This document shows positions 44,836 to 54,400 of a stretch of DNA of 64,000 nucleotides, piece after piece (position 1 is the stretch's first letter; the number at the start of each line of letters is the position of its first letter). Both the position numbers and the translations under genes were made by a program. The stretch comes from Phytophthora sp. 'mugwort'. Its lineage: Eukaryota > Oomycota > Peronosporomycetes > Peronosporales > Peronosporaceae. Where the stretch lies: contig JAUCEF010000003.1 of assembly GCA_033558025.1 (NCBI GenBank), positions 1,011,001 through 1,075,000 of the forward strand. Reading direction: 5' to 3'. The notes under the pieces are model-generated. The model saw nothing but the letters and a program-made list of their open reading frames with translations. It did no database searches and had not been told where the DNA came from.

Positions 44836-45195
44836 ATGCAAATCCTCTCTACGCTTACCGCCGCCGCCGTGGCCACTGCCGCCTTAGTGCTTGTGCTTGC
44901 AGAGCAGGAGGTGCACCTCAGGGTGCACGTGCACGACAAGTTCTACGTGACGCCCATCGGCAAGCAGTGCGCCTTCAACAGCTGCGTGGACCCGTCCCTG
45001 TATCCGTGCGCCAACGGCGTCTGCGTGCGTCTCAACTACACGTACGGGATCTGCAGCAACGATCCGAAGGACATGTCGGCCGAGCAGAACTACGACGACC
45101 CCAAGGTGCTGTGCCCGTATCCGAACCCGTACAACAGCAAGCTCGGCTCCCTGGGGGACGACGAAGCGAGTTATGACAGCTATGACAGCGAGTAA
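44836..45195 (+). CDS. Small secreted cysteine-containing protein
   Basis: 119 residues. MQILSTLTAAAVATAALVLV starts a signal peptide of about 22 residues. The mature part has 6 Cys (CAFNSC....YPCANGVC...GIC....LC), one NYT glycosylation site and an acidic tail ending DSYDSE. Size and cysteine content fit apoplastic proteins or effectors of plant-pathogenic oomycetes. No RxLR or CRN motif and no known family are seen. Confidence 0.75.
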   Translation: MQILSTLTAAAVATAALVLVLAEQEVHLRVHVHDKFYVTPIGKQCAFNSCVDPSLYPCANGVCVRLNYTYGICSNDPKDMSAEQNYDDPKVLCPYPNPYNSKLGSLGDDEASYDSYDSE

Positions 45196-45424
45196 AAGGA
45201 CTGAACTTCGCAACCTCCCTAGAGCAGGGAGAGCAACATCTATATCTTCATAATGTAGTAAAACCCCAACAGAAAAACAAACTAAACAATAACATTCTAA
45301 CGCACATACATTTGTTGTCAATGAAATACTATCCAGATAGTACTACTACTAGTACTAATTCGAACTAAATGCTACTCTGCGACGGGTTTTAAAAAAGGCC
45401 CTTCAGTTTGCCGCGTGTCCGAGA

Positions 45425-47404
45425 ATGTTACCATCTCTCTCCGAGCTGTCGCCCGTGGCCGTCGCCGCGTCACCCTTTGCAGACAAGGAGGACCTCGAGG
45501 CTCAGTTAGTAGCGCTCAAGGCCAAGAAATGGGCGCACGGCAAGGACCTGACGGCGCACATCAAGGACGTGGCACTGCGAGCCGGCAAGCGCGCAGTCGT
45601 CAAGGTCAGCGGCGGTAGTTACAAGAAGTTTGTATGCTCAAGCGACGCGCCGTGCCCGTGGCTCCTCAACGCCGTGTGCTCACGTCCTAAGAAGGCGGCG
45701 TCCGAATCCGCTGAAGAACGGGCAATAAATGATACAGAAAGCGTCAATACAGTGCCCACGCGTTTCTGGTACGTTACGTCGGGCTCGCTGGCCCACGCCC
45801 CGCAGTGCGACAGCGTGGCCAGACCCACAGCCAGACAGCTCAAGGAGAGCGCGCTACTGAGAGACGCCGTGTACGCGGACGCTCGCGTGTCATCAGCGGA
45901 GCTGGTTGCGCAATTAGAGGCCTCCAAGTCCTTCCAGTGCAGTAAAAGCATGGTATATAAGGCGAAAACCGACCTGTTGGACGATATGGAAGCTGCTCGA
46001 CGCAACGGAGACGCCGTGCCCGAAGTGGTCGAGTCCATACAGAAGCTGCCCGGGTACATGGAGCAGCTCCGGATGTTGAACGCCCACGTGGCCACGATCA
46101 TCGAGACAGAACCCGAACAGAGCACGGAGGATACAGAAGCAACAGAAGAGAGAGCGACCACTGGATGCTTTATGAGAGCGTTACTGGCACTAGACCCAAC
46201 GGGTGTGTGGAATAACCAAAGTGTCTTGGGCATAGACAGCGTCGAGATGCAGCACGCGAGCTACAACGGCACGATGCTGGTGCTTATCGGACGTGATGGA
46301 GACTTGCAGCCATTGATGCACGCGGCTGCACTCGTTCCAGAGCCATCTATCGAGCATTATACGTGGTTCCTGGACAAGTTGATGCAGCACGGCTTCCCGT
46401 TACGAAGGTTCCCAGTAGTAATCAATGGACGTGGCAAATTCGACTCGGCATGCGCTGCGCTTCAAGTGCCTCATGTCATGTTGTGTACACAGCATTTGCT
46501 AACGGACATGCGTGAAACGCACAATCTCGTGCTGGAAGACGAGGACGAGGCGTTGGTGTGGCAAGCTCAACGCGCCGAGGCCGAGAGCGAATACCTCGCG
46601 TCTGTGGCACAGCTGGCGCGGCAGAACGAACCCGCAGCACAGTATCTTCGGACAGTAGAGCCGGCAAAGTGGTGTCTGTATCCGTATCTGACAATACGGA
46701 AGATGTACGGGTGGCAGACGACGCGATTTGAAGAGCTGGACCTTGGGACGGAGACGTTAAGCATAGCACCAGTGACGCAGCAGCTACCGTACGAATGCAT
46801 CAAGGTTTTATCTCTTGTGGCCATGCACGCTGCCTTTCAAAGACATGAACGTGCGACGCAATGGGAACTGGAGCGTCGCGTAGTCACACCAGAAGCTGAG
46901 CGATTGATGCAGGAAGAACTCGCGCGTGTCCAGCTCTACTCGGTTTGTATGAGTTCACCACAGCTTGCCTTTGTGTGGAATGCACATAACTCACAGATCC
47001 GACAGCGACGCGTGGACTTGGAGCACCGCACATGCACGTGTTCGCGTCGACTACAATGGGGAATCCCATGCCGCCATGTACTAGCGGCGCTTCAGAAGCT
47101 GGGGACGATGAACCAGGCGGTCGAGTTCTTTGACGAGTGTTATCTCGTGTGCAACTACGTGTCGTCGTTTAAAAGCCGAGCACTGGAGCTGCCCGTGGAA
47201 GAGAATATCAAGCGTGACTCGACCTTACGTCCTCCACGTTTTGTGACCAAGCAGAGCGTTAATGGCAAAAGGAGCGATGCAAACGCCAAGAAGAAAAGAC
47301 GACGCACACGGAACCGCCCGTTGGAGCAGCGCAAACGGCCTATGTACAAGTGTCACAAGTGCCAACGCGCAGAGGGTCACAACAAGGGCACGTGTCCGTA
47401 TTAG
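45425..47404 (+). CDS. Intact Mutator-derived protein with SWIM finger and zinc knuckle
   Basis: 659 residues in one uninterrupted frame, unlike the broken Mutator copies at 4520 and 42659. An N-terminal FLYWCH/FAR1-like part has SSDAPCPWLLNAVC and HAPQCDS. The transposase core contains LGIDSVEMQHASYNG (D271, first Asp), then VVINGRGKFDSA where family members have D in S-D-R-G; here it is N334. TTRFEELD holds a possible third acidic residue. The SWIM finger is C537-x-C539-x9-C549-x-H551. The C-terminus carries a zinc knuckle C643-x2-C646-x5-H652-x4-C657. It probably binds DNA; transposition is unlikely with the lost Asp. FAR1/FHY3-type domestication is an inference. Confidence 0.75.
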   Translation: MLPSLSELSPVAVAASPFADKEDLEAQLVALKAKKWAHGKDLTAHIKDVALRAGKRAVVKVSGGSYKKFVCSSDAPCPWLLNAVCSRPKKAASESAEERAINDTESVNTVPTRFWYVTSGSLAHAPQCDSVARPTARQLKESALLRDAVYADARVSSAELVAQLEASKSFQCSKSMVYKAKTDLLDDMEAARRNGDAVPEVVESIQKLPGYMEQLRMLNAHVATIIETEPEQSTEDTEATEERATTGCFMRALLALDPTGVWNNQSVLGIDSVEMQHASYNGTMLVLIGRDGDLQPLMHAAALVPEPSIEHYTWFLDKLMQHGFPLRRFPVVINGRGKFDSACAALQVPHVMLCTQHLLTDMRETHNLVLEDEDEALVWQAQRAEAESEYLASVAQLARQNEPAAQYLRTVEPAKWCLYPYLTIRKMYGWQTTRFEELDLGTETLSIAPVTQQLPYECIKVLSLVAMHAAFQRHERATQWELERRVVTPEAERLMQEELARVQLYSVCMSSPQLAFVWNAHNSQIRQRRVDLEHRTCTCSRRLQWGIPCRHVLAALQKLGTMNQAVEFFDECYLVCNYVSSFKSRALELPVEENIKRDSTLRPPRFVTKQSVNGKRSDANAKKKRRRTRNRPLEQRKRPMYKCHKCQRAEGHNKGTCPY

Positions 47405-47483
47405 CCGCTGACTATGGAGCTGTGGATGGATGCTTTCACGCTTTGTATTTGGTTAAATAGCAGTATGGAACGATCTTTTAGAT

Positions 47484-48329
47484 TCAAGAGCTTGCCGTGG
47501 ACTCTTCGATAGTGTTCGTCGAGTCACGTGCGGCGTGACGGACACAGAAATAATCGTACTTTTGGTACGAACGGCGGTTGCAAGCCTCCCGTTTGCAACG
47601 ATTGCCTCCTCCGTGAGCCCAGCAAAGTCCGCCTTGTGTGGATACTTTGGTACATTCCGGAAATTCGCAAATGTGGCCGCCGCCGTGAGACCAGCAATGA
47701 CCGTAACGCTTGGCCTTCTTTGTGCAGCCAGATTCTGTACAGGTTTTAAAGCCGCCGTGTTGGAAACATCGCTGGTACAGCTTGGCACGCTTGGTACAAC
47801 CTGGTTCCGTGCAACGCGATCCACCGCCGTGACGGACACAGCAGCCACGGGAGACGGCGAGGTTCTTGCAACCTTCGACTTGGCACGGCGGTGTGTGGGT
47901 CTTACGGATGCGAGTCTTGCCTCCCTGTGTCGAGGATGCAGGGGTGGAAGAAGACGGCATCGTGGACTGAGCTTGAACACTAGCACCGGGACTCGAAGCT
48001 ACACTTGAGGCCTTGCTACTGCCTGAACGTGAGCTGGCTGCCGACGACAGCGCAGCAAGAGTCATTAATGGCAGTCGTGCCTTCTTGCTGGCCAAGTACT
48101 GGAGATGGTCGCGCTTTTTCTCGTATGGCGCGATGTACGCCAGGATCTGCCGCCGGTACTGCAACGAAGAAGTGGCAGGTTGCGGACTAACCGGGGCGAG
48201 ACTGCGAAAGAGGGACATGGTGGCGGCGTTGGCAGAGCTTGTTCCAGACCGGTCTGGCGTGTGGCAGCTCTTTGCCTTGGCCTGGATGGCCGGGTTGAGC
48301 AAATAAGTGATGGTGGACTTGCTGTGCAT
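47484..48329 (-). CDS. Zinc-repeat protein 1 (WRKY19-type repeats)
   Basis: 281 residues, start MHSKSTITYLLNP at 48329; an open extension to 48374 includes the promoter and is rejected. Shared N-terminal blocks: TYLLNP, MSLFRSLAPVSP and YIAPYEKKRDHL. The C-terminal half has five modules of C-x4-C-x9-11-C-x2-H, for example CTEPGCTKRAKLYQRCFQHG, mostly followed by GG. Such modules are known from the N-terminal part of plant WRKY19 and relatives; no WRKY domain is present. DNA or protein binding through zinc is inferred. Convergent with the Mutator-derived gene, 80 bases between stops. This is the most diverged of the five copies. Confidence 0.8.
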   Translation of the reverse strand: MHSKSTITYLLNPAIQAKAKSCHTPDRSGTSSANAATMSLFRSLAPVSPQPATSSLQYRRQILAYIAPYEKKRDHLQYLASKKARLPLMTLAALSSAASSRSGSSKASSVASSPGASVQAQSTMPSSSTPASSTQGGKTRIRKTHTPPCQVEGCKNLAVSRGCCVRHGGGSRCTEPGCTKRAKLYQRCFQHGGFKTCTESGCTKKAKRYGHCWSHGGGHICEFPECTKVSTQGGLCWAHGGGNRCKREACNRRSYQKYDYFCVRHAARDSTNTIEESTASS

Positions 48330-48360
48330 GCTGTGGAAGCGACGGATTGAGGTGGTTGAG

Positions 48361-48372
48361 GAGAATGTGAGC
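48361..48372 (-). promoter_or_regulatory. Initiator-like site, zinc-repeat gene 1
   Basis: The minus strand reads GCTCACATTCTC, 32-43 bases before the ATG. Confidence 0.4.
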
Positions 48373-49835
48373 AATTCAAATATGGTGGGAAGCGAGAACG
48401 AGCCATTGCCAATAGCTCGATCAGATACAAACAGATGGGTGCAAAGTTAAGCGACTAAAGCAGTGGCAGGTTGAGAAACGTCAAAACGCACGTCGTCTAC
48501 AAGCGTTCGCAAGCTCCAACACATAAGCTTGGGACGCTAGCAAGACAACTCATCTAGAAAAGCAACAAGCTGGATTAAGTTTAAGACACTCCAACCCTGC
48601 AAAGAACAGACACGGTTGCTGCTGCAAAGGCAAGTGATAAAGCAAACACTTGAGAAACTCGAGGCTATCGTTGGCACAAGTCTACGCGGTGGATGTCGTC
48701 TCTAAAACTCTTAGTTTCGTTCCAAGGGCGGAAAAACACGGTGGTCTTCACGGCTTCGACCGTGACCTTGAGTCGCCTCGCCAGCACGCACACATCGAGC
48801 ATTCACAGCGTTTAACGCGAGGAAGATATGCTCGACTGGCGCAACCAAGTGCATCGTTGACAAGCGCCTTAAAACGCTCTTAGCAATCGGCCTGGATGGT
48901 ACTCGCCCCTGCCACAAAGAACCTTTGCTGCTTAATTTGTACCAAGCAGCATTTCTGCTTGGGAAGAGTGGGAGGGTTCACAGGCACGCGCCGCCAGATG
49001 ATTGACAAGTGCAGTACTGTACTTGTGCATGCACACAGGGGTGGAGAAGAGTCGCTTGCTTGTATCGTGCTGCTTGTCGAGGCAAGGGCGACCCGTGTGT
49101 TGCCCACCAGTTAACGGGGCTGATAATGACAGCCGTTTGATGTCCGGCAGCAGGATATTTTGACCGGTTGTGCATGTTGACCAGCACAACCGAAGTAATC
49201 GTTTAAATACAGGAAAACGATCACCAGGAGTTGGTTAAATTCACGCAAGCCGCCCCTATACTACGATCCACATTTGGATGTTCACTGGACGCTACGATAC
49301 TTTACTATCATGGGTGGCTTTATTAATACTTGTAAGGCAACAATTATTAATAAGAACTTGCCCTTTTAGTCTCGACTTTTACTAAAAGGGTAACGTGCGT
49401 CTTTTTGCGTGGAAGTTCAAATCATTAATAGCATCTTCGTCGTTGGAAGCGACTAAGGATGCTGGGCGAAGATGCTCCGTCAACGGACCAAAGAATGGGA
49501 GACGGACATTGGAGTGGCGAGCAGACTACTAAACTAAGCAAACCGAACGTCAATTGCTGGACCACTTTCAGGATGATATAGCGAAAGCGGAAGCCGAATT
49601 TAAGAGTATAGTTCCTGCTGCTGTACTGTACTATTACTGCTGTAGTATCGGAAGTAAATGCGTAAGCAGGGCATAATACTCTAATATTAATACGTTCATA
49701 ATCCCATCCATGATATACAGTAGTTATACTACTACAGTATTGTACATGTACTACAAGACTAGTATCAAACACGTGCATGAAAACAAAAAACTTGTAAAAT
49801 AAATAGTGGTCTAATCTATCTTCTAGCTAGCAAGT
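48373..49835. other. Intergenic stretch
   Basis: No gene seen. A small hairpin at 49361-49390 (CCCTTTTAGT, 10-base loop, ACTAAAAGGG) and an AT-rich TACTACTGTA-like region at 49610-49760 are the only structure. Confidence 0.55.
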
Positions 49836-50612
49836 CTACGAGCTAGCTGCAACAGCAGTAGCCGTAGTGGCGGCTACCAAGCTTCGAGGCGCGTGACGCA
49901 AGCAGTAGTAGTCGTACTTTTGGTACGAGCGGCGGTTGCAGCCCTCGTGCTTGCAACGGTTGCCGCCGCCGTGTGCCCAGCAGAAGCCGCCCTGGGTCGA
50001 CACCTTCGTGCATTCAGGCACCTCGCAGATGTGACCGCCGCCGTGCGACCAGCAGTGGCCATAACGCTTGGCCTTCTTCGTGCAGCCAGGCTCTGTGCAC
50101 ATCTTGTAGCCACCGTGCTGGAAGCACCGCTGGTACAGCTTGGCACGCTTGTTGCAGCCGGGCTCGGTGCACTTGGAGCCGCCGCCGTGGCGCACGCAGC
50201 AGCCACGTGAAACAGCGAGATTCTTGCAGCCCTCAACCTGGCACGGAGGTGTGTGTGCCTTACGGGATTGAGGTTTAGCGGCCGAAACCGTTGCCGGCTC
50301 GGTGGTCGAGTGGAAGGCCTCACTTGACACACACAACGCGGCTAGCGACAGCATCGGAAGCTTCTCCTTGTCGTCACTGTACGAGCGCATGCTGTGGAAT
50401 CGCTTCTCACGTGGAGCGATGCACGAGTTGATCAGCCGATGCTGGTACGAAGTCGACGGCGACATCGGTTCGGGGCTCTGCATGATTGGGGACAGGCTTC
50501 GGAAGAGCGACATAGATGGAGACGAAGGCGGGACAACCACCTTGACGTCGTAGTCGACATCGTCCGCCGTGATAGGCGGGTTGAGGAGGAATGAGATGTC
50601 TGACTTGCACAT
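49836..50612 (-). CDS. Zinc-repeat protein 2 (WRKY19-type repeats)
   Basis: 258 residues, start MCKSDISFLLNPP at 50612. Blocks: SMSLFRSLSPIMQSPEP, INSCIAPREKR, LPMLSLAALC, then HTPPCQVEGCKNLAVSRG and five CX4CX9-11CX2H modules. The module region is nearly identical in DNA to that of gene 4 (53630), with only a few differences over some 370 bases, while the N-terminal halves differ. An open extension upstream to 50735 lacks the conserved start and covers the promoter. Confidence 0.85.
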   Translation of the reverse strand: MCKSDISFLLNPPITADDVDYDVKVVVPPSSPSMSLFRSLSPIMQSPEPMSPSTSYQHRLINSCIAPREKRFHSMRSYSDDKEKLPMLSLAALCVSSEAFHSTTEPATVSAAKPQSRKAHTPPCQVEGCKNLAVSRGCCVRHGGGSKCTEPGCNKRAKLYQRCFQHGGYKMCTEPGCTKKAKRYGHCWSHGGGHICEVPECTKVSTQGGFCWAHGGGNRCKHEGCNRRSYQKYDYYCLRHAPRSLVAATTATAVAASS

Positions 50613-50650
50613 GACTGTGGTCGTTAGAAGGGATGTGCTCACGAAACGGT

Positions 50651-50666
50651 GAATTGAATTGTGAGC
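50651..50666 (-). promoter_or_regulatory. Initiator-like core promoter, zinc-repeat gene 2
   Basis: The minus strand reads GCTCACAATTCAATTC, 39-54 bases before the ATG. The related sites of genes 3, 4 and 5 lie at similar distances. Confidence 0.55.
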
Positions 50667-51710
50667 CACAGGACGAAGCAGAAAAAACGGAGGAGGCACC
50701 GAAGCGATATGTACAGTACATCCCACCACCAGCAAGGGCCATAGACTTGCGCAGCCATGACAGGGGTGTCGTCACGCGACATTTGGTCGGAGCTCAGTGT
50801 CGGCGGTGGGTGCGTGCTGCTGCGCCATCGCTGGACGCTCGCACACCTTGCATGCTGGGACGTGCATAGTCTCGGGCAGGTGTCGGCGAGAATCTCAGCA
50901 GATTTATCTCGTCCGGCAGTCGACACAGCATACCGGCAAAAAAACCACCGAGCCAAGCCAGCGCTGCGTTAGATCGACGCGCTCGACGCCACAAAGAGCT
51001 CACAAGCGGCCGGATTTTTGCCATCTCCATGAACCTTTAGCAATCGAGGATTCGCGGCGCATTCGAGGACCGCGGACCTCGACGGCGACGAGCTTGTCTT
51101 TGTCGGGGGTGGGGCCCTCGTTAGTTTGCGTTAGTTTGGGCCGGTTAATTGTGCAGGGTGGTGTGTGTGACCAGCAAAACGCGCGCTTCAGACGCAAGAA
51201 AACACGCAGGCACGCACCAAGCAGCCGTGCGACGGGCACGTGCTGAACTTCAAGTGGCCATCGGGTTGATTGCTCCGGGGCACTTGCGGCGCGTTTCTAG
51301 TCGGAACTGCAGATTAACACCGTTGGTTTAGCACACTCCGAGCTACAAGTTAGCGCCCGCTCCCCAAATCCCTTCATGTTTGTATGCCCCAAGTTGAAGT
51401 GAATACTGCCTTACAGAGCCGGGCCGTCGCGTGTTGGCAATCGTGATCAACGAGCTTACGCCTTAAGTTTCTGAATTTTTCAGCTATCACTTTTTCTCCA
51501 GTATGTATGAGGGTCAATTCAATCTCGGGTAGCAACATGGGCGTCTTGTCTGTTAGACTTTACGTTAAATGGGGACACCTTCAACTCAACTGCGACGATG
51601 GCGTACAGTACCGCTACAGATTAAGGATTGAATTCAATAAATACAAACATGAGAATATTATAAACACATTGAATAAATTAGCCTAGCTACTCATGTCTTC
51701 ATGATCTAGT
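50667..51710. other. Intergenic stretch
   Basis: No gene supported. Open frames at 50633-51246 are short, on both strands and unmatched. Confidence 0.5.
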
Positions 51711-52514
51711 CTAGACGGCCTCGGGACTGACCAGCGCCGCTTTGGTCTTGGCGTGGCGCATGCAGTAGTAGTCATACCGCTGATAGGATCGGCGGTTGCA
51801 GCCCTCGTGCTTGCAACGATTGCCGCCGCCATGGGCCCAACAGAAGCCCCCTTGAGTCGACACCTTGGTACACTCAGGGACTTCACAGATGTGGCCACCG
51901 CCGTGCGACCAGCAGTGACCGTAACGTTTCGCCTTCTTCGTACACCCAGGCTTTGTGCACATTTTGAAGCCGCCGTGTTGGAAGCACCGTTGGTTCAGTT
52001 TGGCACGCTTGGTACAGCCCACAAAAGTACACTTGGAACCGCCCCCGTGGCGGACACAAAGACCCCGAGAGACGGCCAAGTTCTTGCAGTCCTCAATTTG
52101 GCAGGGAGGGGCGTGGGTCTTGCGAATTTTGGGCGTTGGGCCGATCTCTAAGATAGGTGACAGCCCACACTGAGAGTCACCGTCCACGCTGTTGTTGGAG
52201 CTTGAGTCATTGCCGACGCACAGTGCCGTCATGGAGATCATGGGCAGCCGGGTTTTGTCGTTGCCGTAGCAGCGAAGGTTGTTACGTCTCTTTTCACGAG
52301 GGACGATGAATGGTGCCGTCGGCGTGTGCCGGTACGTGAAGGCGTCGGGGCTCCTAACGACCGGTGACAAGCTCCGGAAGAGCGACATGGAAGGCGAGGG
52401 GACCTCAATCGACTCGTGATCGGTGTGTTCGGGGCTGGCGCACAGTGTGTCCACCGGCTTTACTGCCTGGTTAGAAGGATTGAGCAGGAAGGTGATATCG
52501 GCCTTGCAGTGCAT
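51711..52514 (-). CDS. Zinc-repeat protein 3 (WRKY19-type repeats)
   Basis: 267 residues, start MHCKADITFLLNPSNQ at 52514. Blocks: SMSLFRSLSPVVRSPDA, APFIVPREKRRNN, LPMISMTALC, then five zinc modules. Module 2 is changed to CTFVGCTKRAKLNQRCFQHG, and module 1 reads GLCVRH instead of GCCVRH. All ligand residues are kept. Confidence 0.84.
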   Translation of the reverse strand: MHCKADITFLLNPSNQAVKPVDTLCASPEHTDHESIEVPSPSMSLFRSLSPVVRSPDAFTYRHTPTAPFIVPREKRRNNLRCYGNDKTRLPMISMTALCVGNDSSSNNSVDGDSQCGLSPILEIGPTPKIRKTHAPPCQIEDCKNLAVSRGLCVRHGGGSKCTFVGCTKRAKLNQRCFQHGGFKMCTKPGCTKKAKRYGHCWSHGGGHICEVPECTKVSTQGGFCWAHGGGNRCKHEGCNRRSYQRYDYYCMRHAKTKAALVSPEAV

Positions 52515-52554
52515 CCCGTTGGATAATTTTCTGGAGCAGTGCCTGGCAAAAAGC

Positions 52555-52570
52555 AAATTGAAATATGAGC
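52555..52570 (-). promoter_or_regulatory. Oomycete initiator, zinc-repeat gene 3
   Basis: The minus strand reads GCTCATATTTCAATTT, which differs from the GCTCATTYYNCAWTTT consensus at one position, 41-56 bases before the ATG. It is the clearest core promoter in the window. Confidence 0.75.
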
Positions 52571-53629
52571 CGGTGCGAGACGAAGCACCGTTTTCACTTA
52601 ACTACACTATACAACTCAACTCCGCCAGCTGCTGCTTGCGCTCCCAAGCAGAAAAAACCTGGGACCAAAAAGCCAGACGACATATTCGCCAGTAAAATTG
52701 AGTGCGAGACCGCCAAGATCCCAGCGCGAAGTTAGCATAAACCGACGCATCATCGCTCAAGGCTTGGGTCAAGCTTCTCGAAGGCGGATTTCACGGCCCA
52801 GACACGCGCCAGCACAGCGATATCACTCACCGATTCTAGCTATGGAAATAAAGAGAGCATCGTGGTCCTTGGCTTTGGGCCGCCACAAGCGCGGAGCAGT
52901 TTTCGACGGCATTGCTGCCATCTGAGCTTGATCTGAGCAATCCACCCCACACATTTCCGAGTGTAGCGGCGGCATCTTTGTTGAATTGCGTCTGCATGCG
53001 CGACGGTATTAGTCTGCACTTAATTTAATAGTAAGTTTCTGCTTTAATCCCGACGATGCGGCGCCGCATAGATCTGGCAGCCGACTCACCCTACACGAGG
53101 GCCTGACATGGTCCAGTGACGGGCGGGAAAGATTCCGACCGAGAAACACGCCTTGCGTATCTTCGAGTTGGCGTTGACTTGCTGGCGGTCTGCCTGGCAA
53201 TCGACGAGCGCTCGGTTACATGCACGCAGGTTGTATGCTCGCCTAGTGCTGCATGTCTGCCAAAAGCAGTCTTTTTTACAGTATATTAAGTAGTACTTTA
53301 AGGATGGGTTCTGTTACGATTTACGGGTCGTCGACATGGTTGCAGCGGGTAAAAAAACGCCGAGTGAGACCCACCGGAAAAAATGCTGCCTCGTGAGCGG
53401 GTACCGTGTGTCTTTTGCGCCAACAGTTGGCTACTTCAGATGGCGTACTGTAAGGACGAGCTGGATAAAAACTTCAGCCTCGATACTCATTCCAAGTTGG
53501 AATTTCCAACCATGCATTCTAAACCTGCTTAGCATTTTTAAAATCTACACAGCTCTACCCAATACGACAAACTTAAACAAAACATGTCTGTAAATTAAAT
53601 AATACTCTATCTCTAACTAGTTCACTGCT
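52571..53629. other. Intergenic stretch
   Basis: No gene supported; open frames are short and unmatched. The plus-strand frame at 53336-53593 has no family match. Confidence 0.5.
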
Positions 53630-54355
53630 CTACGCCGATGTAGATGTGGCGTGACGGATGCAGAAGTAGTCGTACTTTTGGTACGAGCGGCGGTTGCAGC
53701 CCTCGTGCTTGCAACGGTTACCGCCGCCGTGTGCCCAGCAGAAGCCGCCCTGGGTCGACACCTTCGTGCATTCAGGCACCTCGCAGATGTGACCGCCGCC
53801 GTGCGACCAGCAGTGGCCGTAACGCTTGGCCTTCTTCGTGCAGCCAGGCTCTGTGCACATCTTGTAGCCACCGTGCTGGAAGCACCGCTGGTACAGCTTG
53901 GCACGCTTGTTGCAGCCGGGCTCGGTACACTTGGAGCCGCCGCCGTGGCGCACGCAGCAGCCACGTGAGACAGCGAGATTCTTGCAGCCCTCAACCTGGC
54001 ACGGAGGTGTGTGCGCCTTGCGTGAGCGGACCGCGGCAGCCTTGAGCGGAGCGGACGAAGCGTCCGAAATTTCTTCGTCACTGGAGCTGAAGCACTCGGA
54101 GCACAGCGCGGCAATGGACATGGTCGGGAGTGCGCACTTGTTGAAACCGCAGAACCGGCGCTTCTCAAGAGGGGCAATGTACGGAGCCGCGAGGCGGCGG
54201 CCTGTGAACGAGGCCGGAGCGCGCTCAGGACTGATCATGAGGGGCGAGAGGCTATGGAACAGCGATGCCGAGTGCGACATGGGCGTACGCTCGGGCGTCG
54301 TCGGGGCCTGGGACGCCGACGGGTTTAGAAGGAAAGAGATGTCAGCTTTGCACAT
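53630..54355 (-). CDS. Zinc-repeat protein 4 (WRKY19-type repeats)
   Basis: 241 residues, the shortest of the five, start MCKADISFLLNPSASQ at 54355. Blocks: SASLFHSLSPLMISPER, YIAPLEKRRFCG, LPTMSIAALC, then the five zinc modules with residues nearly identical to protein 2. An acidic SSDEEISDASS stretch lies before the modules. Confidence 0.85.
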   Translation of the reverse strand: MCKADISFLLNPSASQAPTTPERTPMSHSASLFHSLSPLMISPERAPASFTGRRLAAPYIAPLEKRRFCGFNKCALPTMSIAALCSECFSSSDEEISDASSAPLKAAAVRSRKAHTPPCQVEGCKNLAVSRGCCVRHGGGSKCTEPGCNKRAKLYQRCFQHGGYKMCTEPGCTKKAKRYGHCWSHGGGHICEVPECTKVSTQGGFCWAHGGGNRCKHEGCNRRSYQKYDYFCIRHATSTSA

Positions 54356-54384
54356 TGATTTATAGCTTGTGTGCGGTGAATGGT

Positions 54385-54400
54385 GAATTCAATAATGAGA
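54385..54400 (-). promoter_or_regulatory. Initiator-like core promoter, zinc-repeat gene 4
   Basis: The minus strand reads TCTCATTATTGAATTC, 30-45 bases before the ATG. Confidence 0.5.

Noticed and set aside
49893..50210. Ala/Val-rich 105-residue frames antisense to the zinc-repeat genes (also at 53651 and 55739)
   Set aside because: They recur only because the zinc-repeat DNA recurs; they are shadows.
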